This document shows, in pieces, positions 48,918 to 56,939 of a stretch of 64,000 bases of DNA. A model generated the notes under the pieces. The model saw only the letters and a list, made by a program, of their open reading frames with translations, was not told where the DNA came from and ran no database searches. The translations under genes and the position numbers were made by a program. Source of the stretch: Modestobacter sp. DSM 44400 (GTDB lineage Bacteria > Actinomycetota > Actinomycetes > Mycobacteriales > Geodermatophilaceae); the NCBI RefSeq assembly GCF_900107175.1, contig NZ_FNOZ01000015.1, positions 1-64,000 of the forward strand. The letters are read 5' to 3'. How positions within the stretch are numbered: the stretch's first letter is position 1; every line of letters begins with the position of its first letter.

Positions 48918-50105
48918 GTGCCCTCTCTTGCCAGCGAGCTCGCCACCTGGGCTGCTGACCTCGATCCGACCGCCGAGGACCTCGCGCTGGCGGACCGAGC
49001 GCTCGTGGACACCGTCGCCGTCGCCGTCGCCGCCCGCGCCGAGCCCGTCGTCGGCCGCGCCCTCGGCGTCTCGGAGGCCGCGCGCTGGGCCACCGCGGCC
49101 CACGTCCTGGACTTCGACGACCTGCACATGGAGTCGACGACGCACATCAGCACCGTCTGTGTCCCGGCCGTCCTGGCGACCGGCGGTGGGGCCCGGGCCT
49201 ACCTGGCCGGTGCGGGGGTGATGGCCCGGATCGGCCGCGCGCTGGGCTGGGCGCACTACAGCGCCGGCTGGCATGCCACCACGACGGCCGGCGCGCCGGC
49301 CGCGGCTGTGTCGGCCGGCGTGGCCCTCGGTCTCGACGCCGAGCGGCTGGCCACCGCGATGGCCCTGGCAGTCCCGGCGGCGGGCGGGGTGCAGCGCGCC
49401 TTCGGCACCGATGCGAAGTCCCTGCAGGTCGGCTTCGCCGCCGACGCCGGCGTCCGGGCGGCTCGCCTGGCCGCAGCCGGCGCCACGGCCGACCCGCGGG
49501 CCCTCGACGGCTGGTTGGAGCTGGCCGGCGGCGACCCGAGCAGCCTCGACATGGGCGGCCCGGCGGTCCCGGGCGGCCTGGCCATCAAGGTGTTCCCCTG
49601 CTGCTACGCCCTGCAGCGCCCGATCAGCGCGCTGTCCGCGCTCCGCGCGGGCGGGGTGGACCCGGCCGAGGTGCGCCGGATCGTCGTGCGGACGCCGAAG
49701 GGCACCGTCACGCCGCTGAGCCACCACCGTCCCGTCACCGGGCTCCAGGCCAAGTTCAGCATGGAGTACGCCGCGGCCACGGCCCTGCTCGATGACTACG
49801 CGGGGTTCTGGAGTTTCACCGACGAGGCCGTCCAGCGGCCGGCGGCGCAGCGGCTGGTCGAGCTGGTCCAGATCGAACTGGGCGACGGCGGGGACTGGCT
49901 GCTGGCCGGGGAGTTCGACGCGGAGGTCCACGTGGGGGACGAGGTGCTGCGCGCCTCGCAGCAGTTCCCGCCGGGGTCGCCCCAGCGCCCTCCGACGCAC
50001 GAGGAACTGCTGCGCAAGGTGCGGGAATGCCTGGCCGGCTCCGGTCTGGAGCCCGAGTCGATCGAGTGGTCGACCGCCGGGCAGCTCCTGCGCGACCACG
50101 TCTGA
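48918..50105 (+). CDS. MmgE/PrpD family protein (2-methylcitrate dehydratase/cis-aconitate decarboxylase-like)
   Basis: About 395 residues from GTG 48918, chosen because GAGGAG lies nine bases upstream; an earlier in-frame ATG (48870) is less likely. The MmgE/PrpD opening (HVLDFDDLHMESTTHISTVCVPAVLA) has the family's DFDD-H-x3-S pattern; GWHATTTAGAPAAAVSAGVALGLD, TDAKSLQVGFAADAGVRAARLAAAGATAD and VFPCCYALQRPISAL are typical. The family includes 2-methylcitrate dehydratase, cis-aconitate decarboxylase (itaconate-forming) and iminodisuccinate epimerase. Next to CoA-transferase, MaoC and CitE-like genes, an itaconate- or citramalate-type role is attractive, but specificity is not decided. It starts the operon with four genes downstream. 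Confidence 0.85.
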   Translation: MPSLASELATWAADLDPTAEDLALADRALVDTVAVAVAARAEPVVGRALGVSEAARWATAAHVLDFDDLHMESTTHISTVCVPAVLATGGGARAYLAGAGVMARIGRALGWAHYSAGWHATTTAGAPAAAVSAGVALGLDAERLATAMALAVPAAGGVQRAFGTDAKSLQVGFAADAGVRAARLAAAGATADPRALDGWLELAGGDPSSLDMGGPAVPGGLAIKVFPCCYALQRPISALSALRAGGVDPAEVRRIVVRTPKGTVTPLSHHRPVTGLQAKFSMEYAAATALLDDYAGFWSFTDEAVQRPAAQRLVELVQIELGDGGDWLLAGEFDAEVHVGDEVLRASQQFPPGSPQRPPTHEELLRKVRECLAGSGLEPESIEWSTAGQLLRDHV

Positions 50106-50177
50106 CCCCGCGCGAGGCCGAACCATCGAAACGGCCGCAGTGCACCAAAGGACGCAACGAACCGAGGGAGGGGCCCC

Positions 50178-51335
50178 GTGGAAGGGCTGACCGAGGAAGA
50201 ACAGGCGATCGTCGAGACCGTGCGGGACTTCGTCGACCGGGCGGTGAAGCCGGTGGTCCAGGAGCTGGACCACACGAACACCTACCCCGAGGCGCTCATC
50301 GAGCAGATGAAGCAGCTGGGCATCTTCGGCCTGGCGATCCCCGAGCCGTGGGGCGAGGTCCGGGTGAGCGCCCCCTGTTACGCGCTGGTAACCGAGGAGC
50401 TCGCCCGGGGCTGGATGAGCCTGGCCGGCGCCATGGGCGGGCACACCGTGGTGGCCAAGCTCATCCTCGATCACGGGACGCAGGAGCAGAAGGACACCTA
50501 CCTGCCCCGGATGGCGACCGGCGAGCTGCGCGCCACGATGGCGTTGACCGAGCCCGGCGGCGGCTCGGACCTGCAGGCCATGCGCACCACCGCGACGCGG
50601 GCCGGCGACGAGTACGTCGTCAACGGGGGGAAGACGTGGATCACGAACGCCCGTACGTCCGGGTTGGTGGCCCTGCTCTGCAAGACCGACCCGGCCGCCG
50701 TCCCCGCCCACTCGGGCATCAGCATCCTGCTGGTGGAGAAGGGCCCGGGCTTCACGGTCTCCCGCGACCTGCCGAAGCTGGGCTACAAGGGTGTGGAGAG
50801 CTGCGAGCTCTCCTTCGACGACTACCGCACCCCGACGAGCGCGCTGCTCGGCGACCATGAGGGCCGTGGGTTCTCGCAGATGATGCGCGGGCTGGAGATC
50901 GGCCGGATCCAGGTCGCCTCGCGGGCCCTCGGCGTCGGCCGCGCTGCTCTGGAAGACGCCTTGCGGTACGCCCAGGAGCGGGAGAGCTTCGGCAAACCTA
51001 TCTGGAAGCACCAGTCGATCGGGAACTACCTCGCCGACATGGCGACCAAGCTGATCGCAGCGCGGCAGTTGGTGCTCTACGCCGCCCGGCGGTTCGAGGC
51101 GGGAGAGCGGGCCGACATGGAGGCCGGGATGGCGAAGCTCTTCGCCTCCGAGACGGCCATGCAGATCGCGCTGGACGCGATCCGCATCCACGGTGGCTAC
51201 GGATATTCGACCGAGTTCGACGTCGAGCGCTATTTCCGGGATGCCCCGCTCATGATCGTCGGCGAGGGCACGAACGAGATCCAGCGGAATGTCATCGCGC
51301 GCCAGCTGGTCAGCCGCAACAGCGTGGCCCCGTGA
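50178..51335 (+). CDS. Acyl-CoA dehydrogenase
   Basis: A 385-residue flavoenzyme. Landmarks: ATMALTEPGGGSDLQAM and KTWITNA (FAD binding), ERESFGKPIWKHQSIGNYLADMATKL, and the catalytic base region IVGEGTNEIQRNVIARQL, with Glu in the usual EGT position, as well as RIHGGYGYSTEFDVERYFRDAPL. The ending RQL...NSVAP is typical. It introduces a double bond alpha-beta into an acyl-CoA, here plausibly methylsuccinyl-CoA or another diacyl half-ester. It starts after the PrpD gene (72 bases), one base before the CitE gene. Confidence 0.92.
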   Translation: MEGLTEEEQAIVETVRDFVDRAVKPVVQELDHTNTYPEALIEQMKQLGIFGLAIPEPWGEVRVSAPCYALVTEELARGWMSLAGAMGGHTVVAKLILDHGTQEQKDTYLPRMATGELRATMALTEPGGGSDLQAMRTTATRAGDEYVVNGGKTWITNARTSGLVALLCKTDPAAVPAHSGISILLVEKGPGFTVSRDLPKLGYKGVESCELSFDDYRTPTSALLGDHEGRGFSQMMRGLEIGRIQVASRALGVGRAALEDALRYAQERESFGKPIWKHQSIGNYLADMATKLIAARQLVLYAARRFEAGERADMEAGMAKLFASETAMQIALDAIRIHGGYGYSTEFDVERYFRDAPLMIVGEGTNEIQRNVIARQLVSRNSVAP

Positions 51336-51336
51336 C

Positions 51337-52215
51337 ATGAGCCAGGCCGCTGACCAGGGTTCCGGACGTCCGGATGCACGGAGCGCGTGCTCCTGGCTGT
51401 TCGTCCCCGGAGACCGTCCCGACCGCTTCGGCAAGGCGGTGGCGAGTGGAGCCGATCTGGTGGTGTGCGACCTCGAGGACGCCGTCGGCGTGGACGCCAA
51501 GGCGCCGGCCCGCGGCGAGGTCGCCCGCTGGCTCGCCGGTGGCGGGGTGGGCTGCGTGCGGATCAACGCGCACGGGACGCCGTTCCACGACGCGGACGTC
51601 GCTGCGCTCGCCGGCGCGCCCGGCCTGGTCGCCGTGATGGTGCCCAAGGCGGAGGACCCGCGGCGGCTGACCGCGCTGAGCGAACGCCTGGGACCGGGCA
51701 CCGCCGTGGTGGGACTGGTCGAGACCGCACTGGGCGTGCACCGCGTCCACCGGCTGGCCGCGACGCCTGGGGTGGCGCGACTGGCCTTCGGTTCGGTCGA
51801 TCTCGCCCTTGACCTGGGCGCGGAGGACGCCGCACTGCCGCTGCTGTTCGCGCGCTCCGCGCTGGTGCTGGCCTGCCGGGTCGCGGGCCTCCCGGCGCCG
51901 GTGGACGGCGTCACGCGGGAGCTCGACGACCCGTCGGCCATCGGATCGGACACCGCCGCTGCCGTCGGCGTCGGCTTCGGCGGCAAGCTGTGTGTGCACC
52001 CGAAGCAGGTGAGCGCCGTCAACGCGGGTTTCCGGCCCAGCGACGCCGACGTCCGGCACGCCCGCGAGGTGCTGGCTGCCGCCGCCGGCGGGTCTGCCGC
52101 GCGGATCGGTGGGCAGATGATCGACCGGCCGGTCCTCGAGCACGCCTGGCGGGTGTTGCGGCGGGCCGGCTCCGATTCCGGCTCCGATGCGCCGGACAGT
52201 CCCCCCACGATATGA
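51337..52215 (+). CDS. CitE/HpcH-type CoA-ester lyase
   Basis: About 292 residues from ATG 51337, one base after the acyl-CoA dehydrogenase stop. Family features: SWLFVPGDRPDRFGKAVASGADLVVCDLEDAVG, RINAHGTPFHDADV, VMVPKAEDPRRLTAL, VGLVETALGVHRVHRLA, LAFGSVDLALDLGAEDAAL and GKLCVHPKQVSAVNAGF. The metal-binding Glu/Asp (in VVCDLEDAVG and FGSVDLALDLG) are kept. Relatives cleave malyl-CoA, citramalyl-CoA or beta-methylmalyl-CoA into an acyl-CoA and a keto acid. With the neighbouring CoA-transferase and hydratase it makes a good citramalyl-CoA lyase candidate. Confidence 0.9.
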   Translation: MSQAADQGSGRPDARSACSWLFVPGDRPDRFGKAVASGADLVVCDLEDAVGVDAKAPARGEVARWLAGGGVGCVRINAHGTPFHDADVAALAGAPGLVAVMVPKAEDPRRLTALSERLGPGTAVVGLVETALGVHRVHRLAATPGVARLAFGSVDLALDLGAEDAALPLLFARSALVLACRVAGLPAPVDGVTRELDDPSAIGSDTAAAVGVGFGGKLCVHPKQVSAVNAGFRPSDADVRHAREVLAAAAGGSAARIGGQMIDRPVLEHAWRVLRRAGSDSGSDAPDSPPTI

Positions 52216-52225
52216 GGAGTGCACC

Positions 52226-53396
52226 GTGCTGCCGTTGACCGGGATCACCGTCGTCGCCTTGGAGCAAGCGGTGGCAGCCCCGTTCGCCACCCGGCAACTG
52301 GCCGACCTGGGAGCTCGCGTGCTCAAGGTGGAGCGGCCCGGGGTCGGCGACTTCGCCCGCGGCTACGACGAGACGGTCGAGGGGATGTCCAGCTACTTCG
52401 TGTGGCTGAACCGGGGCAAGGAGAGCGTCGCCCTGGACATCAAGGACCCCGACGACCGGGCGGTGCTGGACGCGATGCTGGCCGAAGCCGACGTGTTCGT
52501 GCAGAACCTGCTGCCCGGGGCGACGGCTCGTCTCGGCCTGGACCAGGAGACCCTCCGCGACCGGCACCCACGGCTGATCACCTGCTCCATCTCCGGCTAC
52601 GGCTCCGACGGGCCCTATCGCAGCAAGAAGGCCTATGACCTGCTCGTCCAGTGCGAGGCGGGGTTCCTGTCGGTGACCGGAACGCCCGGGTCGCCGGCGA
52701 AGGCCGGTGCGTCGGTCGCCGACATCTCCGCCGGCATGTACGCCTTCACCGGTGTGCTGACCGCGCTGTACGAGCGGGAGCGGACCGGCGCCGGCACGAG
52801 CTTCGAGGTGGCGATGCTCGACGCGTTGGGTGAGTGGATGGGCCAGCCGTACTTCTACGCCCGCTACGGGGGCTCGCCGCCGCCGCGTACCGGCGCCCGC
52901 CACGCGTCCATCGCCCCCTACGGGCCGTACCGGGCCGGGGGCGGCGCCCAGGTGTTCATCGGGGTGCAGAACGAGCGGGAGTGGGCGGCGCTGTGCACCG
53001 ATGTGCTGGCCCGGCCGGACCTGGCCGAGGATCCGCGCTTCGTCCGCAACTCCCGCCGGGTCGCCAACAACCGCCGAGCTCAGTACGCTGCTCGAGGCGG
53101 CGCTGGCGCAGCTGACCGCCGACCAGGTCACCGAGCGCCTCGACGAGGTGGGCATCGCAAACGCACGCCTGCGGACGATGGCCGAGTTCGCCGAGCACCC
53201 CCAGCTCGAAGCCCGCGATCGCTGGCGGGATGTCGACTCCCCGGTCGGCCCACTCCGTTCACTCCTCCCGCCGGTCACCGTCCCCGGACGGGAGTCCGCC
53301 ATGGGGCCGGTGCCGGCCATCGGGCAACACACTGACGCCATCCGTGCGGAGTTCGCCTCTGGGCGCGACCGGACGCGCAGACAGGAGCAGTCATGA
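52226..53396 (+). pseudogene. Family III CoA-transferase, copy 2, one-base frameshift
   Basis: From GTG 52226, with GAGGAG eight bases upstream. The protein follows the family and closely resembles copy 1 at 39515 (GITVVALEQAVAAPFATRQLADLGAR, KKAYDLLVQCEAGF). After NSRRVANN it loses frame at 53071-53072, where one extra C is present. Removing it restores VANN-AELSTLLEAALAQLTADQVTERLDEVGIANARLRTM to a stop at 53394-53396, giving 389 residues, the expected length. The downstream half is otherwise undamaged (RDRWRDVDSPVGPLRSLLPP). It may be a very recent pseudogene or a sequencing or assembly error. The stop overlaps the next ATG. Confidence 0.85.
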
Positions 53397-54271
53397 CGAC
53401 GAGCGCCATGGTGCAGCCGGCTGAGCCGGAGAGCAGCGCACGCACCGAGCTCATCACCCGGGAGCCGGCCGAGGCCCTGGCCGGGGTGCTGGACATCGCG
53501 GCGCCCTCGGCCGAGCAGGGCCTCCCGGCGTTGTGGCACTGGACGTACCTGCTCGAGCGTCGCCGGCAGAGCGATCTGGGCCCGGACGGTCACCCGACGC
53601 ACGGCATACCGGCCCCACCCGGGCCCGGGCGGCTGCGCATGTTCGGCGGTGGCCGGGTGTCGACGTACTCGGCGCTCGAGTTCGGGCGGCCCGCGGTGCG
53701 CACCACCCGGCTGGCCCGCGAGGTCGACAAGGTGGGCGCGTCGGGGCCCATGACGCTGGCGACGGTGCGGTCGGACGTCGAGCAGGACGGCCGGCTGGCC
53801 ATTACCGACGAGCAGGACATCGTGTACCGCCTCGCCGGTCCTCCGGCGCAGCCCCGCGCGGCTGCGGCACCGCAGGCCGACGAGCCGGCGCCGGAGGGAC
53901 GGCTGGAGATGCCGGTCGACCCGGTGGTCCTGTTCCGCTTCTCCGCGCTGACCTACAACGCGCACCGGATCCACTACGACGCGACGTACGCGGCCGAGGA
54001 GGGCTATCCCGGCCTGGTGGTGCACGGACCCCTGAAGGCGCTGCTGATGGGCGAGTGCTTCCGCCGCTCCGGCGTCCCGCTGGAGGGGACGGTGTTCGCC
54101 TACCGGCTGGTCGCGCCGACGTTCGGAGCGCAGCGGCTGACCGTCACCTCGCGGGTCCTCGACGGACAGCGGTCCGCCCGCGTGCAGGACGGCCGAGGTC
54201 GGACCACCGCGACAGCCACGCTGGAGCCCCTCGAGGACGTCCGTCCCGCGCCCGCCGCGATCACCCGGTGA
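53393..54271 (+). CDS. Mesaconyl-CoA-hydratase-like MaoC/FAS1 protein
   Basis: A 292-residue double hot-dog protein whose ATG overlaps the CoA-transferase stop (53393-53396). The N-terminal hot-dog is WHWTYLLERRRQSDLGPDGHP...GRVSTYSALEFGRP. The C-terminal domain has the hydratase motif FSALTYNAHRIHYDATYAAEEGYPGLVVHGPLKALLMGE with the Asp/His/Ser-Gly catalytic arrangement (HRIHYD, HGP). This HTD2-like layout matches mesaconyl-C4-CoA hydratase and itaconyl-CoA hydratase, which form citramalyl-CoA. The neighbouring CitE-like lyase would use that product. The two remain candidates by context. Confidence 0.88.
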   Translation: MTTSAMVQPAEPESSARTELITREPAEALAGVLDIAAPSAEQGLPALWHWTYLLERRRQSDLGPDGHPTHGIPAPPGPGRLRMFGGGRVSTYSALEFGRPAVRTTRLAREVDKVGASGPMTLATVRSDVEQDGRLAITDEQDIVYRLAGPPAQPRAAAAPQADEPAPEGRLEMPVDPVVLFRFSALTYNAHRIHYDATYAAEEGYPGLVVHGPLKALLMGECFRRSGVPLEGTVFAYRLVAPTFGAQRLTVTSRVLDGQRSARVQDGRGRTTATATLEPLEDVRPAPAAITR

Positions 54272-54882
54272 CACACTCGGCGGCCCCCGTGGACAGGGCA
54301 TCGGTCGCGGCGCGCCTGCTCGGGTTCCCGCGGCTGGAAGCTGACCGGCCGGAGCTCAAGCAGGCAGCGGTTGCGGTGTGCATCACCGAGCACCACGGCC
54401 GGCCGGCGCTGCTCATCACCCGGCGCGCTCCCCGGATGCGCGCCCACGCCGGCCAGCTGGCGCTGCCCGGCGGTCGCCGGGAGCCCGGGGAGGCCGCCGT
54501 CCAGGGAGCGCTGCGGGAATTGCACGAAGAGGTCGGGCTGACCGTGGGCCCGGACGACGTCCTGGGACTGCTGGACGACTACGTGACCCGATCCGGCTAC
54601 GTCATGACGCCGGTCGTCTGCTGGGCCGGCGATCGCGGTGAGCTGGTCGGCGCCGAGGCCGAGGTCGCCCAGGTCCATCAGGTGCCGCTGGCCGACCTGG
54701 ACGTCGAGCCGCGGTTCCTCCAGATCCCGGAGTCCGACGCGCCGGTCATCCAACTGCCGCTGTTCGATCGCTACCTCCACGCGCCGACGGCGGCGATCGT
54801 CCACCAGTTCTGCCAGATCGCCTGCCGTGGGCTGGTCACCCGGGTCGCGCACCTCGAGCAACCGGTGTTCGCCTGGCGGTGA
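54268..54882 (+). CDS. CoA-type Nudix hydrolase (YeaB/NudL-like)
   Basis: A 204-residue protein from GTG 54268, overlapping the hydratase stop (GTGA). The Nudix box GGRREPGEAAVQGALRELHEEVGL is complete. The preceding RRAPRMRAHAGQLALPGGRR matches the NuCoA/PROSITE signature of CoA pyrophosphatases (LLTxRxxxxRxHxGQxxxPGG). It would hydrolyse CoA or acyl-CoA to phosphopantetheine plus 3',5'-ADP. Coupling to the CoA-thioester module suggests it clears unwanted CoA esters, but it may simply be the last gene. Confidence 0.9.
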   Translation: MTHSAAPVDRASVAARLLGFPRLEADRPELKQAAVAVCITEHHGRPALLITRRAPRMRAHAGQLALPGGRREPGEAAVQGALRELHEEVGLTVGPDDVLGLLDDYVTRSGYVMTPVVCWAGDRGELVGAEAEVAQVHQVPLADLDVEPRFLQIPESDAPVIQLPLFDRYLHAPTAAIVHQFCQIACRGLVTRVAHLEQPVFAWR

Positions 54883-54976
54883 GTTCGGCCGGCCACTCCT
54901 GATCCCGGTGCTGGGTAGGGTCACCAGCAGCCGATGCCGCACCGCCGCGGGATGCCCCGAGCCGGGAGTGCCGAAC

Positions 54977-55891
54977 GTGACGTCTGGGGACGGATGGACG
55001 AGCCCCGAGGTCGCCCTGTCCCGGGCGTTCGTCGAGGCGACCCGGTCGTTGGTCTGCGTCGTCGACGGCGAGGGCCGGATCCTGCTCGCCAACCCCGCGC
55101 TGCAGCGGTTCACCGGCCGGTCGCCCGACGAGCTGGTCGGTCACCGGTTCTGGGACGTCTTCGTCGTCCCCGAGCACGTCCTGCTGGCCGAGGACGCGGT
55201 CGTCCGGGCGATGGCCAGCGGGGTCGCCTTCCCGCAGGAGGGCGACTGGCTGGCCGCGGACGGCGAACGCCGGCGGGTGGCCATGCAGAACGACGTCCTC
55301 ACCGATGCCGACGGCCGGCCGTGGGGCATCGCGTGCGTGGGCCTTGACGTCACCGAGCAGCGCCGCCGTGAGGAGCAGCTGCACCTGCGCGCGCAGACCG
55401 ACCTGCTGACCGGCCTGCCCAACCGGCGGGCGCTGTTCGACGTGCTCGGCCGCATGCTGGACCCCCCGGTCGGGGGCAGCTGCGGCATCCTGTTCTGCGA
55501 TCTGGACGAGTTCAAGAGCGTCAACGACGAGTACGGGCACGCGGTCGGTGACGCGCTGCTCACCGAGGTGGCCCGGCGGCTCCTGGCCGTGGCCGAGTCC
55601 GGCGACGTCGTCGTCCGGTTCGGGGGCGACGAGTTCGTGCTGGTCTGCTCGCACGCCGACGACACGCGGCTGCGGGCCCTCGCCGCGCGGGTGGTGGACC
55701 GGGTGTGTGCCCCGGTCGCCGGCCCGGACGGGCCGCTCGCCGTCGGAGTGAGCGTCGGCACTGCTGCCGCGCGGCCCGGTGAAGGGCCCGACGAGCTGAT
55801 CAGCCGCGCCGACCGGGCGATGTACGGCGCGAAGACCCATCAGGTCCGCCGCCATCCCCGTCGCCCGGCGCCGGGTGGTCCGCCGGCCTGA
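54977..55891 (+). CDS. PAS-GGDEF diguanylate cyclase
   Basis: About 304 residues from GTG 54977; an in-frame GTG at 54968 is also possible. Residues ~15-130 form a PAS domain (VCVVDGEGRILLANPALQRFTGRSPDELVGHRFWDVF, GIACVGLDVTEQRR). Residues ~140-290 form a GGDEF domain with TDLLTGLPNRRALFDVLGRML, FCDLDEFKSVNDEYGHAVGDALL and VRFGGDEFVLVC, keeping the GGDEF active-site. No RxxD inhibitory site is obvious. It would synthesise c-di-GMP in response to the PAS signal. Cytoplasmic. The EAL gene at 27,924 could oppose it. Confidence 0.93.
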   Translation: MTSGDGWTSPEVALSRAFVEATRSLVCVVDGEGRILLANPALQRFTGRSPDELVGHRFWDVFVVPEHVLLAEDAVVRAMASGVAFPQEGDWLAADGERRRVAMQNDVLTDADGRPWGIACVGLDVTEQRRREEQLHLRAQTDLLTGLPNRRALFDVLGRMLDPPVGGSCGILFCDLDEFKSVNDEYGHAVGDALLTEVARRLLAVAESGDVVVRFGGDEFVLVCSHADDTRLRALAARVVDRVCAPVAGPDGPLAVGVSVGTAAARPGEGPDELISRADRAMYGAKTHQVRRHPRRPAPGGPPA

Positions 55892-55897
55892 GCGGGC

Positions 55898-56722
55898 TCA
55901 GCTGCCCTGGGCGACCGCGGAGACGTGCTCCCACGCGCGCCACTCGGCCAGCCGGGACTCGTAGTCGCGGGTCGCGATGCCCAGCGGACCGCTCCCGAAG
56001 AACACCCGCAGCGGCGGGTTCTCGGCGTCGACGATCTGCAGCACGGCCTCGCGGGTGGCGACGGGGTCGCCGGGCGTGGACACCCGGGACCGGCGCAGCT
56101 CGGCGGCCTTCTGCCGGTAGGTGTCGTAGGCCGGCTTGGCGTCGGCATGCTTGGCCGAGGCGCCGCCCCAGTCGGTGGAGAACCCGCCGGGCTCGATGAT
56201 CGTCACCTTGATGCCGAAGTCGGCGACCTCCTGGGCCAGCGACTGGCTGAAGCCCTCGAGCGCCCACTTGGAGGCGTTGTAGATGCCGATGTTGGGGAAC
56301 GCGCTGATCCCGCCGATCGACGAGACCTGCAGGACGTGCCCCGAGCACTGCTCCCGCAGGTAGGGCAGCGCGGCCTGGGTGACGAACAGGGCGCCGAACA
56401 CGTTGGTGTCGAACTGCCGGCGGGTCTCCGCCTCGGAGACCTCCTCGATCATCCCGAACTGGCCGTAACCGGCGTTGTTGACGACCACGTCCAGCCGGCC
56501 GAAGTGGTCGTGCGCCCGGGCAACGGCGGCGAACACGGCGTCCCGGTCGTCGACGTCGAGCTGGATCGGCAGCACCTGGTCGCCGTACTGCTGCACGAGG
56601 TCCTCGAGGCTGGCGGTGTCGCGGGCGGTGGCGGCGACGGTGTCACCGCGATCGAGGGCCGCGATCGACCACTCCTTGCCGAAGCCGCGCGATGCGCCGG
56701 TGATGAACCAGGTCCTGGCCAT
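55898..56722 (-). CDS. Short-chain dehydrogenase/reductase
   Basis: A 274-residue protein from ATG 56722 with AAGGAG eight bases upstream. N-terminal RTWFITGASRGFGKEWSIAAL carries the TGxxxGxG motif, LDVDDRDAVFAAVARA the cofactor acid, NNAGYGQFG the NAG motif, and SSIGGISAFPNIGIYNASKWALEG the catalytic Ser-Tyr-Lys. VTIIEPGGFSTDWGG resembles classical SDRs of the oxidoreductase type. Substrate unknown. It is divergent from the DHA2 transporter with a 217-base gap between. Confidence 0.88.
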   Translation of the reverse strand: MARTWFITGASRGFGKEWSIAALDRGDTVAATARDTASLEDLVQQYGDQVLPIQLDVDDRDAVFAAVARAHDHFGRLDVVVNNAGYGQFGMIEEVSEAETRRQFDTNVFGALFVTQAALPYLREQCSGHVLQVSSIGGISAFPNIGIYNASKWALEGFSQSLAQEVADFGIKVTIIEPGGFSTDWGGASAKHADAKPAYDTYRQKAAELRRSRVSTPGDPVATREAVLQIVDAENPPLRVFFGSGPLGIATRDYESRLAEWRAWEHVSAVAQGS

Positions 56723-56939
56723 GAAGGTGCTCCTTCGGGGTACGTGGGTGTCGGCACGGGGGCGGCATTGCCTCGGCCCGTCGGAGGCGGCAGCACCCCG
56801 CCGGGGGAATCTGTTCCAGGTCGCGGCCAGGCGGCGGACCGCATGTGATCTGTGCAGCACAAGGGAGCTCCGGGCCAGGCGGTGTCTTAGGTTCGTTGTC
56901 CACCGCAAGTAAAAGGCGTAGAGGATTGAGATCAGCTGC

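Noticed and set aside
48789-52208. 1139-codon minus-strand ORF across the PrpD/ACAD/CitE operon
   Set aside because: Opposite strand holds three genes with exact family motifs and ribosome sites; this frame is low-complexity Arg/Gly/Gln.
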